64,000 nucleotides of DNA from Gemmatimonadota bacterium. Its GTDB lineage: Bacteria > Gemmatimonadota > Gemmatimonadetes > Longimicrobiales > Gaopeijiaceae. Location of the stretch: positions 268,375 through 332,374 of the forward strand of contig JAWKQN010000007.1 in NCBI GenBank assembly GCA_041390125.1. The letters run 5' to 3'. The notes beneath the pieces are model-generated. The model did not search any database. It had not been told where the DNA came from and saw only the letters and a list, made by a program, of their open reading frames with translations. Shown one piece after another: positions 36,014 through 44,740 of the stretch (position 1 is its first letter; each line of letters opens with the position of its first letter). The position numbers were made by a program, and so were the translations under genes.

Positions 36014-36090
36014 CGGCGCGGGGCGCGCACAGGAGGATAGCCGAGCCGGGGCGCGCACAGGGGGATAGCCGCGCGGGGTGCGCGCAGGGC
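35998..36090 (+). repeat. 27-29 bp tandem repeat spanning the M6 stop codon
   Basis: Units beginning GCGCACAGG[G/A]GGATAGC start at 35998, 36025 and 36053, with a partial copy at 36082. The TAG stop of the M6 gene lies inside the first unit, so the GATAG stop context is copied twice more. It occupies the gap toward the convergent penicillin-acylase gene. Confidence 0.85.
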
Positions 36091-36129
36091 ACCGCCGCGT
36101 CCGGCCCCGGACGTTGCCACGGGGAGGAA

Positions 36130-36150
36130 CCGGGGCGCTCCGCGCCCCGG
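36130..36150. terminator. strong hairpin between convergent genes
   Basis: CCGGGGCGC (36130-36138) pairs perfectly with GCGCCCCGG (36142-36150) around the loop TCC. Stem of nine G/C pairs, between the ends of the M6 and penicillin-acylase genes, so it can act on both transcripts. Confidence 0.6.
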
Positions 36151-36170
36151 CCCCACGTCCGCGCCTCGCC

Positions 36171-38363
36171 TCAGCTGCCGGGCCGGTACTCGCGCTCGGT
36201 GTGGCCGTCCAGCTGGTTCGGGTAGAAGTAGACGGTGCGCAGGTCGCCGGTGGTGTAGCGCTCCGCCTGGTCGTCGAAATGGGGAGAGGCGGGATCGCCG
36301 CTCTGCCCCCCGGCGGTGATGGCGATCGCCCGCACCGAATCGCCGAACTCGACGCCGGCCACGAAGCTGTTGCCGCGCGTTCCGTAGATCTTCTTCGTGT
36401 CGCCGTAGTTGGCGACGCCGTACGCGGCGAGCGAGCCCCAGCGGGACGACGTGAAGCCCACCGGGATGCTGGGCTGGCTGTCGTCGAACGGCTGCACGAT
36501 GTCTCCCGTCAGGCGCTGGAAGCGGTTGATGTCGCCCCAGGGTGTGGCCCACGCGCCGAAGTCGGTCTCCAGCTGCTCCACGACCGTGGCCAGGGCCTCC
36601 AGGCGCTCACGGTCCGACGCGCGGCGCGCCATGTAGTCGTACTGCGACATCCCGGCTGCACGCGCGTCGCGGCCGATCCGGCTCCAGAGCTCCTCGCCCC
36701 AGAACACCGCCAGCGACGTAGGCACGGATTCCACGCTCCAGGTCAGGTCCCAGTCGCGCAGGGCGTCGATGGGGCCTTCGAGACGGTCCTTGAGCGGGTC
36801 CGAGGTCGGAAGGCGCTCCCAGGCCCGGACCAGCGGTGGGATCAGATCCACGAACGCGGGCAGGAACGGATCGAACGCGGCGTCGCGCAGCGACTCCAGG
36901 GTGAAGTCGGTCTTGCCCTGCAGCACGCGTACGGCGTTGATCCCGCGCGGGTTCTCCGGAAAGGTCTCCATGTAGGCCGGGAAGTCCTCCTGGCGCGGGC
37001 TGTTGGGCCCCGCCGCCGAGAACGGCCAGTTGTTCGTGTTCTGGATCCAGCCGTTCGGGGGGTTCAACACCAGGGGCGACTCGTCCACCGAGTGCAGGCC
37101 CTGCCACTCCGTGGCGGGATCGCTCCCGTCCACCGGCGCGTTCCAGTCGAAGCGGGGATCCCTACGCGGGACGAAGTTGGCGTGGAAGTACGCGATGTTG
37201 CCTTCCGCGTCCGCGAAGACGGTGTTGTTCGACGAGTTGGTGTGGAGTTGCATCGTCTCCTTGAACTCGTCGAAGTTGCGGGCCTTGGTGCGGCTCCACG
37301 ACTGGGTCAACGCCTGCACGGGGTCGTTCATCAGGCCGATGCTGATCCACTTCCCGTCCTCCTCGCGGATGACGGGACCCCGGTGGGTGTGGTAGACCGT
37401 GAACGTGCGCTCGGTCAGACCGGTCCCGTCCCGGTACGGCACGGTCAGCTCCGTCGTGCGCAGGGGCCGTTCCTCGTCACCCACCACGTAGAAGCGCTCC
37501 CCGTCGCGCTCGACGATCGTCTCGGCGAACTCGTCGATCGCGTCCGCCCCGCTGGACGTGTGCATCCATCCGGCCGTCTCGTTGAAGCCCTGATAGACGA
37601 AGAACTGGCCCCAGGTCACCGCGCCGTAGGCGTTGACGCCTTCCGCGCTGGTCATCTGCAGCTCAGCGCGGAAGTAGAAGGACGTGTGCGGGTTGATCCA
37701 GAGCAGGGCGTTGCCGCTGGCGGAGTTGGAGGGCGCGATCGCGAACCCGTTGGAGCCGGTGGGCTCGGCGGGGAAGCCGTCATCGGGACCGTCACCGCTG
37801 GCGGTCCCGGCGGTGGCGGGCACCCCCGCACCCTCGCCGTAGAAGCGCTCCAGGTCCCCCAGCGAGACGCGCTCGATGTCCCCGCCGATGCTGCCCTCGG
37901 TGAAGGAGAGCGCCATCCACGGCTCGAAGCGCGTCAGCACGCGCGGCTGCACGTCCGGATGGGTGTGCAGGTAGTAGTTGAGCCCGTCCGCCCAGGCGTC
38001 CATGAGCTGTTGCAGCCACACCGGGCTCTCCCCGTAGAGGCGCTGCAGCTCGGCGGGATCGATGAACAGCTTCATGCGCAGGTCGCGCCAGAGCTCGGAC
38101 TCGCCCTCGGCCTCGGCCAGACGGCCCATCGCATTCAGGTAGTTGACCTCGATGCGGTTGAAGTCGTCCTCGGCCTGGGCGTAGATCATCCCGAAGACGG
38201 CGTTCGCGTCCGTGTCGGCGCGCACGTGCGCGATCCCCCAGTCGTCGCGGACGATGGTGGTGGCCTGGGCCCGCTCCTCCCAGCGACGGACCTCCGGATC
38301 GGCGCTCGGACCACCGCCGCAGGCGACGGCGGCGAGCGCGAGCGCCAGGACGAGCTTCTTCAT
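36171..38363 (-). CDS. penicillin acylase family protein (Ntn hydrolase, S45), exported
   Basis: 730 residues with signal sequence ending AAVACGGG. The alpha part has IVRDDWGIAHVRADTD and FGMIYAQAEDDFNRIE. The nucleophile region is PTGSNGFAIAPSNSASG, with predicted nucleophile Ser204 that becomes N-terminal after self-cleavage. The beta part has NPHTSFYFRAEL, YHTHRGPVI and NTNNWPFSA. S45 enzymes cleave amides such as acyl-homoserine lactones or aromatic amides; the natural substrate here is unknown. The ATG at 38363 lies in a 211-bp divergent region shared with the saccharopine dehydrogenase family gene. Confidence 0.9.
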   Translation of the reverse strand: MKKLVLALALAAVACGGGPSADPEVRRWEERAQATTIVRDDWGIAHVRADTDANAVFGMIYAQAEDDFNRIEVNYLNAMGRLAEAEGESELWRDLRMKLFIDPAELQRLYGESPVWLQQLMDAWADGLNYYLHTHPDVQPRVLTRFEPWMALSFTEGSIGGDIERVSLGDLERFYGEGAGVPATAGTASGDGPDDGFPAEPTGSNGFAIAPSNSASGNALLWINPHTSFYFRAELQMTSAEGVNAYGAVTWGQFFVYQGFNETAGWMHTSSGADAIDEFAETIVERDGERFYVVGDEERPLRTTELTVPYRDGTGLTERTFTVYHTHRGPVIREEDGKWISIGLMNDPVQALTQSWSRTKARNFDEFKETMQLHTNSSNNTVFADAEGNIAYFHANFVPRRDPRFDWNAPVDGSDPATEWQGLHSVDESPLVLNPPNGWIQNTNNWPFSAAGPNSPRQEDFPAYMETFPENPRGINAVRVLQGKTDFTLESLRDAAFDPFLPAFVDLIPPLVRAWERLPTSDPLKDRLEGPIDALRDWDLTWSVESVPTSLAVFWGEELWSRIGRDARAAGMSQYDYMARRASDRERLEALATVVEQLETDFGAWATPWGDINRFQRLTGDIVQPFDDSQPSIPVGFTSSRWGSLAAYGVANYGDTKKIYGTRGNSFVAGVEFGDSVRAIAITAGGQSGDPASPHFDDQAERYTTGDLRTVYFYPNQLDGHTEREYRPGS

Positions 38364-38574
38364 CGTAGATCGACTCCAGGGGAGGGCGAAACGACGGCGG
38401 GGACCGCCTCGGCATCGCGAGCAGAGTGGCCCCGCGCCGCCCTCCGAGGCAAGCGGTCCCCGCGGTCGCGGGGCCCGGTCGGAGGGGTCCCCTCTTGATC
38501 CCGCACGCCGTTTCCGACTGATTCCCGGGGGCCCCGACGGGGCGTAGCGACCAGAGGAACTCCGGAGCGTTGCC

Positions 38575-39711
38575 GTGAAGATCGTCGTGCTGGGTGCCGG
38601 GCGCGTGGGTGGGGCCATCGTCCGCGATCTCTCGTCCGAAGGGAGCTTCTCGCTCTCCGTGGTGGACCTGGATCCGCTCGCCCTGGAGCGCCTGGAGGGA
38701 TTCGGGGTCACGTCCAGCCTGGCCGACCTCTCCAATCCGGACGGGGTGGCCGAAGCGGTCGACGGCGCGGACCTGGTCGTGGGTGCCGTCCCGGGCTTCA
38801 TGGGCTATCAGACCGTCGAGGTCGTGCTGGAGCAGGGCAAGCCCGTCGTGGACATCTCGTTCTTCGCAGAGGACGCCTACGGGCTGGACGGCCTGGCGCG
38901 CGACAAGGGCGTGCCCTGCCTCGTCGACTGCGGCGTCGCGCCCGGACTGACCAACCTGATCCTGGGGCGGCTCGAGGAGGCGCTCGAGGAGACCCACAGC
39001 TTCCGTGCGTACATCGGCGGGCTGCCGGTGGAGCGTGCCTGGCCGTGGGAGTACAAGGCGCCGTTCTCACCCCGCGACGTGATCCAGGAGTACGTGCGGC
39101 CCGCGCGTCTGCGCCGGAACGGGCAGGCGCTCACGCTGCCCGCCCTGTCCGAGGTGGAGCTGGTGGACTTCCCCGGCCTCGGCACGCTGGAGGCGTTCAA
39201 CACGGACGGCCTGCGCTCCCTCCTGGACACGTGCCGCACGCCGGACATGGTGGAGAAGACCATCCGCTATCCTGGCCATGCGGAGAAGATGCGCATGCTG
39301 CGCGACGCCGGATTCTTCGAGGACCGCGAGATCCTCGCGCCCTCCGGCATGGTGCGGCCGCGGGACGTGACCGAGACGCTGCTGTTCGATGCGTGGCAGT
39401 TCGAGGAGGGAGAGCCCGATCTGACGGTGGGCCGCTTCACCGTCGAGGGCCGGCAGAACGGAAAGCACGTCCGCCACACGTACAACCTGCTGGACTACTA
39501 CAACCCGGAGACGGAAACGTCCTCCATGGCGCGCACCACCGGGTACACGTGCGCGGCCATGGTGCGGCTGGTCGCCGGCGGCATGTGGACGGAGCCGGGC
39601 GTGGCGGCGCCCGAGGTCGTGGGGCGTCGCGCCGACTGCTTCGAGTTCGTGCTCGAGCACCTCAAGTCGCGGCGGGTAGGGCTCTTCCACCACCTGGAGG
39701 AGCTGGATTAG
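38575..39711 (+). CDS. saccharopine dehydrogenase / lysine dehydrogenase family protein
   Basis: 378 residues from GTG 38575, with CCGGAG 7 bases upstream. The N-terminal Rossmann domain has KIVVLGAGRVGGAIVRDL and VVDISFFAEDAYGLDGLA. The catalytic part has DCGVAPGLTNLI and GLPVERAWPWEYKAPFSP, typical of the saccharopine/lysine dehydrogenase group. It probably performs NAD(P)-dependent oxidation of lysine or a related amino acid. There is no export signal, so it is cytoplasmic. A hairpin follows the stop. Confidence 0.88.
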   Translation: MKIVVLGAGRVGGAIVRDLSSEGSFSLSVVDLDPLALERLEGFGVTSSLADLSNPDGVAEAVDGADLVVGAVPGFMGYQTVEVVLEQGKPVVDISFFAEDAYGLDGLARDKGVPCLVDCGVAPGLTNLILGRLEEALEETHSFRAYIGGLPVERAWPWEYKAPFSPRDVIQEYVRPARLRRNGQALTLPALSEVELVDFPGLGTLEAFNTDGLRSLLDTCRTPDMVEKTIRYPGHAEKMRMLRDAGFFEDREILAPSGMVRPRDVTETLLFDAWQFEEGEPDLTVGRFTVEGRQNGKHVRHTYNLLDYYNPETETSSMARTTGYTCAAMVRLVAGGMWTEPGVAAPEVVGRRADCFEFVLEHLKSRRVGLFHHLEELD

Positions 39712-39735
39712 GCGCGGATCTCGACGCATCCGCGC
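39712..39735. terminator. terminator-like hairpin between convergent genes
   Basis: GCGCGGAT (39712-39719) pairs perfectly with ATCCGCGC (39728-39735) around an 8-nt loop, directly after the TAG of the dehydrogenase. A second small stem (GCGCC/GGCGC, 39741-39753) follows. Confidence 0.5.
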
Positions 39736-39764
39736 GCGCTGCGCCGGCGGCGCCCTGCGTCGGC

Positions 39765-40688
39765 CTAGCCGCCGTCCTCGCCGAACAACGACGTCGTGAG
39801 GTAGCGCGCGCCGGAGTCGGGCGCGATGCAGGCCACGCGGTGTCCGGGCCCCAGCTCGCGCGCCACCTGCAGGGCGGTGTGCACGATGGCACCGCTGCTC
39901 ATGCCCACGAACAGTCCTTCCTCGGACGCGAGGCGTCGCGCCAGCGGGAACGCGTCCTCCTCCCACGCCTTCACGACCCGGTCGAGGACCGTACGATCGA
40001 GGTTGGGAGGCACGAAGCCGGGTCCCATGCCCTGGAAGCGGTGCGCACCCCGAGGCTCTCCGGACAGCACCGCGGACCGCGCGGGCTCCACGGCGATCAC
40101 CTGGATCTGCGGCCGGCGCTCCTTGAGGAAGCGGCCCACACCGCTGATCGTCCCGCCCGTGCCGCTCCCGTAGACGAAGGCGTCGAGGCGCCCGTCCAGC
40201 CCCTCCCACAGCTCCGGGGCCGTGCCGCGGTAGTGGGCCAGCGGGTTCGCGGGGTTGGCGAACTGGTCGGGCAGCCAGGCGCCGCGCTCGTCGCGGATGC
40301 GCTCGGCCTCCGCGCGCGCCGCGATCATGCGCAGCTCCGGATCCGTGAGCACCAGCTCGGCTCCGTACGCCTGCAGCGTGCGCTTGCGCTCCATGCTCAT
40401 GGAGGAGGGAAGACAGAGCACCAGCCGGTAGCCGCGGGCGGCGCAGACCTGCGCGAGCCCGATGCCCATGTTGCCCGAGGTGGCCTCCACCACGGTGGCT
40501 CCGGACCGGAGCAGTCCGCGCGCCTCCGCATCCTCGATCATGGACAGGGCGGGCCGGTCCTTGATGGAGCCGCCCGGGTTGGTGCCCTCCACCTTGACCC
40601 ACACCTCGGCCATGCCGGCTTCGACCACCCGCTCGAGCTGGACGAGCGGCGTACGCCCGATGAAGCGATCGATGCCGGTGGCCGTCAA
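39765..40688 (-). CDS. cysteine synthase family PLP enzyme (CysK/CysM type)
   Basis: 307 residues. Key features are IGRTPLVQLERV, the PLP lysine in NPGGSIKDRPA, TSGNMGIGLAQVCAARGY, the phosphate-binding GSGTGGTISGVGRFL and FVGMSSGAI. It is a beta-replacement enzyme using O-acetyl- or O-phosphoserine with sulfide or another nucleophile. I choose TTG 40688 because GGAGGAGGAG lies 8 bases upstream and TTGA overlaps the stop of the decarboxylase; GTG 40694 is an alternative. Coupling with an amino-acid decarboxylase suggests the pair acts in one pathway. Confidence 0.88.
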   Translation of the reverse strand: MTATGIDRFIGRTPLVQLERVVEAGMAEVWVKVEGTNPGGSIKDRPALSMIEDAEARGLLRSGATVVEATSGNMGIGLAQVCAARGYRLVLCLPSSMSMERKRTLQAYGAELVLTDPELRMIAARAEAERIRDERGAWLPDQFANPANPLAHYRGTAPELWEGLDGRLDAFVYGSGTGGTISGVGRFLKERRPQIQVIAVEPARSAVLSGEPRGAHRFQGMGPGFVPPNLDRTVLDRVVKAWEEDAFPLARRLASEEGLFVGMSSGAIVHTALQVARELGPGHRVACIAPDSGARYLTTSLFGEDGG

Positions 40689-42688
40689 CGCCACATCTCC
40701 TCCTCCAGGACCTCGTCGATCACGCGCTCGAGCCACTCCAGATAGAGGTCCACGTAGCTCCGCCCGCCCGGTCCGTCGAGCAGCCACGGGTTCATCAGCG
40801 TGTGTCGCAGGATGAAGAGGTGATCGGACTCGCGCTCGGCATCCTCCGGCACCTGCACGAAGGTGTCGGGATCGACGCCCAGGGCCTCCAGGATGCGGAG
40901 CGCCTCCGCGCCGGGGAGCGTATCGCGCGTGAGCGACGTGTAGGAGCCGATGAAGTCGATGGTCTGCACGGGTCGGTCGGGTTCCACCTTCATGTGCGCG
41001 AAGACGCGCCGACCGAAGCGGTTGAGGGCGGCCAGGTCCCGGTTGCCCACCGGGTTGAGCGCCAGGCAGATCAGATTGGAATCCGGCTCGAACGGAACGA
41101 TCAGACGCACCCGATCGGACAGCCGCTCGCCGGCGGCGCGGGCCGCGTCCCAGAAGACCTCGCAGGCGCGGATGGTCTCGCGCAGCACGCGCCCCAGGCC
41201 GTCGCGGTCCAGCGGCAGGACCTGGTGCGTCACGTGTACAGCCGCCGCGGCCGCGCCGGGCTTGGATCCCTCCAGGATGTACTGGCCCAGCTTGCGCAGG
41301 CTCTCGCTGCGCGAGACCGGATGCTCCTGGTCGCCCAGGTCGAAGACGTAGGCCGCCTCCTGCGCGATGAAATCCACGACCTCGCGGTTGCGCGCCACGA
41401 ACGCACCGGCCGGATACGGCACGTATCCGAGCTTGTGCGGATCGACCGTGATCGAATCCACCTCCGGGAGCGCCGCGAAGGCCGAATAGAGCGTCTCGCC
41501 CGGGAAGTAGCGCAGACCCTCGCCGGCCTCGGCGCGCGTGGCCAACGAGCCGTCGGGACAGCGAAAGACCGCCGTGAGGTACCCACCCCAGGCGCCGTCC
41601 ACGTGGATGCCGAAGTCGAAGCCGCGCTCGGCGCGGCAGCGTGTGCGTGCCTCCACGATGCGGTGGATGGGATCGACCGTGCCGAACTCCGTGGTTCCGA
41701 GCATGCCCACCACCGCCAGCACGGGGGCCTGGGCCTCGCAGGCCGCGCGGAGCTCTTCGTCCAGGTGGCCCGGATCCATGCGCATGTGATCGTCCACCCG
41801 GATCCGCACCAGGTTGGCCGTTCCGAAGCCGAGCGCCTTCATGCCCTTGGCCCACGAGTAGTGGGCGGAGCTGGAGACCAGCACGCGCGGCGGTGGCACC
41901 TCCGCGTGCTTCTGGAAGAAGCCGGCGGTGCCGAGGTGCTCGATCCGCTCGTGGCGGACGGCGTGGGCGAAGGCGTGGAATCCCTTCCGGGAGCCCTCCG
42001 CTTCGAGGCGGCTCGCGACGGCCCGGCGCAGCGCGATGGTGTCGTCGATGGAGAGGTTGAGCAGCTCCCACGTGCTGTAGGCGGAGAGCGGCTTGCGGGC
42101 CGGCCCCACGCCCTCGGCGTCCCAGCCCACCCGCCGCGCGCCCTCGCGCAGCGCCACCCCGTAGAACTTGACCGAGCGGAAGTTCCACAGGGCCTCGTAG
42201 TTGGCCACCGTGCCGCCGCTCGTCAGGTGCCCCCAGGCGCAGGGCTCACACGACTCGTCCACCGAGTAGCCGAACATGCGCGCCAGGTCCCGACCCGCGG
42301 CCAGCTCCATGTCCAGCGTGACGGGCGCGGCCTCCTCCGAGACGTTGTTGGGGTTGTAGAGCGTGGTGACCAGCTTGGCCACGAGGCCGGGCAGCAGCAG
42401 GTCGGCGCTCATGTGGCCCACGTACCGCGGATGGAAGAACGGCACGGCGCGCTTGAGGGCGGCGGACAGCTCGTGCAACGCCGCACGGGTCCGGGCCCGC
42501 GTCTCCAGGAAGTCGGGCCGGAAGTGTGCGTCGGCGGAGATGCGCAGGCCGTCGTCCGGATGGAAGTTGCGACGCCAGTACGTATGGTCGCGCAGGAACT
42601 CGAGCAGGAGGCTCTCCAGCAGGTCGGCGTTCTCGGCCGCGGGGCCGAGGAAGAGCGGCTGGAGGAAGCGCAGATCGTCCTGGTGCAT
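40685..42688 (-). CDS. PLP-dependent group II amino-acid decarboxylase (bacterial tyrosine-decarboxylase-like)
   Basis: 667 residues, longer than GadB (about 466) and near the size of bacterial tyrosine decarboxylases. Matching blocks are RYVGHMSADLLLPGLVAKL, LYNPNNVSEEAAPVTLDME and AWGHLTSGGTVANYEALW, and the Schiff-base lysine is in TVDPHKLGYVPYPAGAF. The C-terminal SYTSLTRD and FILRHTLMNPW also fit that group. It is cytoplasmic and should decarboxylate an aromatic or acidic amino acid; the substrate cannot be fixed. It is upstream of and coupled to the cysteine-synthase-like gene. Confidence 0.85.
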   Translation of the reverse strand: MHQDDLRFLQPLFLGPAAENADLLESLLLEFLRDHTYWRRNFHPDDGLRISADAHFRPDFLETRARTRAALHELSAALKRAVPFFHPRYVGHMSADLLLPGLVAKLVTTLYNPNNVSEEAAPVTLDMELAAGRDLARMFGYSVDESCEPCAWGHLTSGGTVANYEALWNFRSVKFYGVALREGARRVGWDAEGVGPARKPLSAYSTWELLNLSIDDTIALRRAVASRLEAEGSRKGFHAFAHAVRHERIEHLGTAGFFQKHAEVPPPRVLVSSSAHYSWAKGMKALGFGTANLVRIRVDDHMRMDPGHLDEELRAACEAQAPVLAVVGMLGTTEFGTVDPIHRIVEARTRCRAERGFDFGIHVDGAWGGYLTAVFRCPDGSLATRAEAGEGLRYFPGETLYSAFAALPEVDSITVDPHKLGYVPYPAGAFVARNREVVDFIAQEAAYVFDLGDQEHPVSRSESLRKLGQYILEGSKPGAAAAAVHVTHQVLPLDRDGLGRVLRETIRACEVFWDAARAAGERLSDRVRLIVPFEPDSNLICLALNPVGNRDLAALNRFGRRVFAHMKVEPDRPVQTIDFIGSYTSLTRDTLPGAEALRILEALGVDPDTFVQVPEDAERESDHLFILRHTLMNPWLLDGPGGRSYVDLYLEWLERVIDEVLEEEMWR

Positions 42689-42787
42689 GGAGGCCCTCGG
42701 GCGGGTGGCGGAAGCACCCGCTAGGCTACCGCCGAGGGCCGGAAAGGAGCCGCAGCACGGAGGGCGAGCGGACCCCGCCCCCGACGC

Positions 42788-43312
42788 TCAGCGTCCGAGG
42801 CCGAGCAGCGCCCCCAGGGTGCGGATCAGCGTGATCGGCTCGATGACCTCGCCCGGGTCGTCGCCCGGCAGGCCCGACGCATCGGACTTGAACAGCGCGA
42901 AGGCCCCGGCGACCGCCGCGACACCGCCCGCCACCGCCAGGATGGTGCGCGGCGTGGAGAGGGTGCGCACCCCGATGTCCCGCGTGTCGGCGCGGGCCAC
43001 CTGCAGGGTATCGATGAACATCGCGCTGCCGTAGCCCAGCCGGCGGCCATCCAATCGTACCTCGAGCGTCACCGCGTCCCGGTCCGCATCCAGCACCGTG
43101 CCGGAAAGCTCCGGCAGGTCCACCCCGTTGGTCTCGCGGATGCGGTCGCGCCCGGCTCCGCTCAGCTCCATCCGCACCCGCTCTCCCGAGATCGGGCGCG
43201 GGGCCTCGACGGGGTGGTAGGTATAGCAGGCGGTGGAGCCCAGCAGCACGGCCAACAGGCTGGCCCGAGCGGGGCGGAGAAGCGCGGTGCGCGAGGAGGG
43301 AAGCGCGGGCAT
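42788..43312 (-). CDS. small predicted lipoprotein with C-terminal hydrophobic helix
   Basis: 174 residues. Signal sequence ends AVLLGSTACYTY. A beta-rich middle (SGERVRMELSG; ELSGTVLDADRDAVTLEVRL) looks like a small OB/SH3-type barrel. A single hydrophobic helix (TILAVAGGVAAVAGAFALF) follows near residue 125. No family recognised. It lies downstream of SusC/SusD but behind a strong hairpin, so it is probably a separate transcript or subject to partial read-through. Confidence 0.6.
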   Translation of the reverse strand: MPALPSSRTALLRPARASLLAVLLGSTACYTYHPVEAPRPISGERVRMELSGAGRDRIRETNGVDLPELSGTVLDADRDAVTLEVRLDGRRLGYGSAMFIDTLQVARADTRDIGVRTLSTPRTILAVAGGVAAVAGAFALFKSDASGLPGDDPGEVIEPITLIRTLGALLGLGR

Positions 43313-43340
43313 GACGGGACCTGTGGGGAGAGGGCCGATC

Positions 43341-43367
43341 GGGACCCCCGGCGGCGCCGGGGGCCCC
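43341..43367 (-). terminator. terminator hairpin after SusD
   Basis: CCCCCGGC (43345-43352) pairs with GCCGGGGG (43356-43363) around a GGC loop, and GGG/CCC pairs extend the stem outside one mismatch. It lies 21 bases downstream of the SusD stop on the minus strand. Confidence 0.6.
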
Positions 43368-43387
43368 TCACAGCGATACGACGATCC

Positions 43388-44725
43388 TTACGAGCAGCTA
43401 CCCAGGATGTAGCAGTTGGACACGCGCTCGTTCTGGCCGATCACGAAGACCTGCCCGGTGAGCGTGGCCGCGTCCGACGCCGGACCCCAGGAGGCGTCCG
43501 TCTCGCCGAAGCGGTACATGTCCCAGATCCGACGCGTGGCCTGGAAGAACAGGTTCACGCGTCGCTCGTGCCGCAGCATCTCCTCGACACTGGGCGCGTG
43601 CGTGGCCGGATCGTACGCCGACGCGCCTTTGAGCGCGCGCACCTGATTGATCCGGCTCACTGCCTCGGCCGTGTTGCCCTGGGCCAGCGCCGCTTCGGCC
43701 AGGATCAGGTGCATCTCGCGCGCACCGACCACCGTCAGGCTCGGGTACAGGAAGCCCGTCACGAAGCCGTCGATCTTGGCCTGGAGGGCCAGGTCGGCCC
43801 CGCCGTCGATGGGATCCTCCAACGTGATGTGGTCCACCCGCTTGCCGGTACCGTCCGCCTGGGCGTAGGCCGGGCCCACCACGAACTCCTGGCGGGAGTT
43901 GATCCAGGAGCCTTGCGGATTGGTCTGCGAATTCGCGCTGTAGGCGAAGTCCCAGGTCCAGTCCGCGGTCGGCATGGCCGCCAGCGCCGCTTCCGCCAGC
44001 TGGTTGGCGGTGGCGTCGTCCACCAGGGGATTCGCCGGCACCGAACCCTGCGGGTTCAGCTTGTTCCAGAGCGCCTGCGCCCAGCGCGCCCGCGCCTTGA
44101 GGGCGGTCGCGGCCACCTTCAGATCTCCGGTGCCCAGCGACTCCGCCTGGTTCAGCCGCTCCACCGCGGTGTCGTAGACCGTGTGCATGTTCGCCTCACC
44201 GACCGGCGGACCATCCACGGTGCGGTCCGAGAACGCGAAGTCCTCGAAGTTGTCCGCGATCGTCATGTAGACGATGCCCGAGTACAGGTACGCCCGGGCC
44301 TGATCCTGCGCATCCGGCAGATCGGCGGCGAACTCCTCGGCGAACTTGATCGCCTCGTCCGTCAGCCAGCGGGCCTCCGCGAGCGCGTTGAAGAGCGCGT
44401 CGCTGCGACCCGCCGGGTTGGTGATGGTGCCGTCGTTCAGCTCGGCCGCCCAGTTCTGGGAGCCCGTGAACTCCAGCTCGTCGCTCACCACGGAGGTGGA
44501 GAGCGCGGCGTCCGCCACGGAGGTGGAGGCCAGGGCCAGTGCGCCGTTGACCAGCGCGCTGACCGACGTGGCGTTCTCCAGGTCCTCCTGGACGACGTTG
44601 TTCGGGTTCTCGACATCCAGCAGGGAGTCGCAGGCCGCCGTGGAGGCGACCGCCAGCGCGAGCGCCGTCTTCAGGGCTCCGGAGGTCCGCCGCTGCGTCG
44701 TCGAGCGTCGAGTCGTGTTGTGCAT
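43388..44725 (-). CDS. SusD/RagB-like nutrient-binding lipoprotein
   Basis: 445 residues. Signal ends ASTAACDSLLDVENPNNV, where CD-LLDVENPN is the usual SusD N-terminus. Helical repeats include QARAYLYSGIVYMTIADNF. The C-terminal part has EMHLILAEAALAQGNTAEAVSRIN followed by LRHERRVNLFFQATRRIWDMYRFG, both signature SusD blocks. It sits on the outer face of the outer membrane and caps the SusC barrel encoded just upstream (15-bp gap). The ligand is a glycan or peptide that cannot be named. Confidence 0.92.
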   Translation of the reverse strand: MHNTTRRSTTQRRTSGALKTALALAVASTAACDSLLDVENPNNVVQEDLENATSVSALVNGALALASTSVADAALSTSVVSDELEFTGSQNWAAELNDGTITNPAGRSDALFNALAEARWLTDEAIKFAEEFAADLPDAQDQARAYLYSGIVYMTIADNFEDFAFSDRTVDGPPVGEANMHTVYDTAVERLNQAESLGTGDLKVAATALKARARWAQALWNKLNPQGSVPANPLVDDATANQLAEAALAAMPTADWTWDFAYSANSQTNPQGSWINSRQEFVVGPAYAQADGTGKRVDHITLEDPIDGGADLALQAKIDGFVTGFLYPSLTVVGAREMHLILAEAALAQGNTAEAVSRINQVRALKGASAYDPATHAPSVEEMLRHERRVNLFFQATRRIWDMYRFGETDASWGPASDAATLTGQVFVIGQNERVSNCYILGSCS

Positions 44726-44740
44726 GATCGTCGCGCCTCC

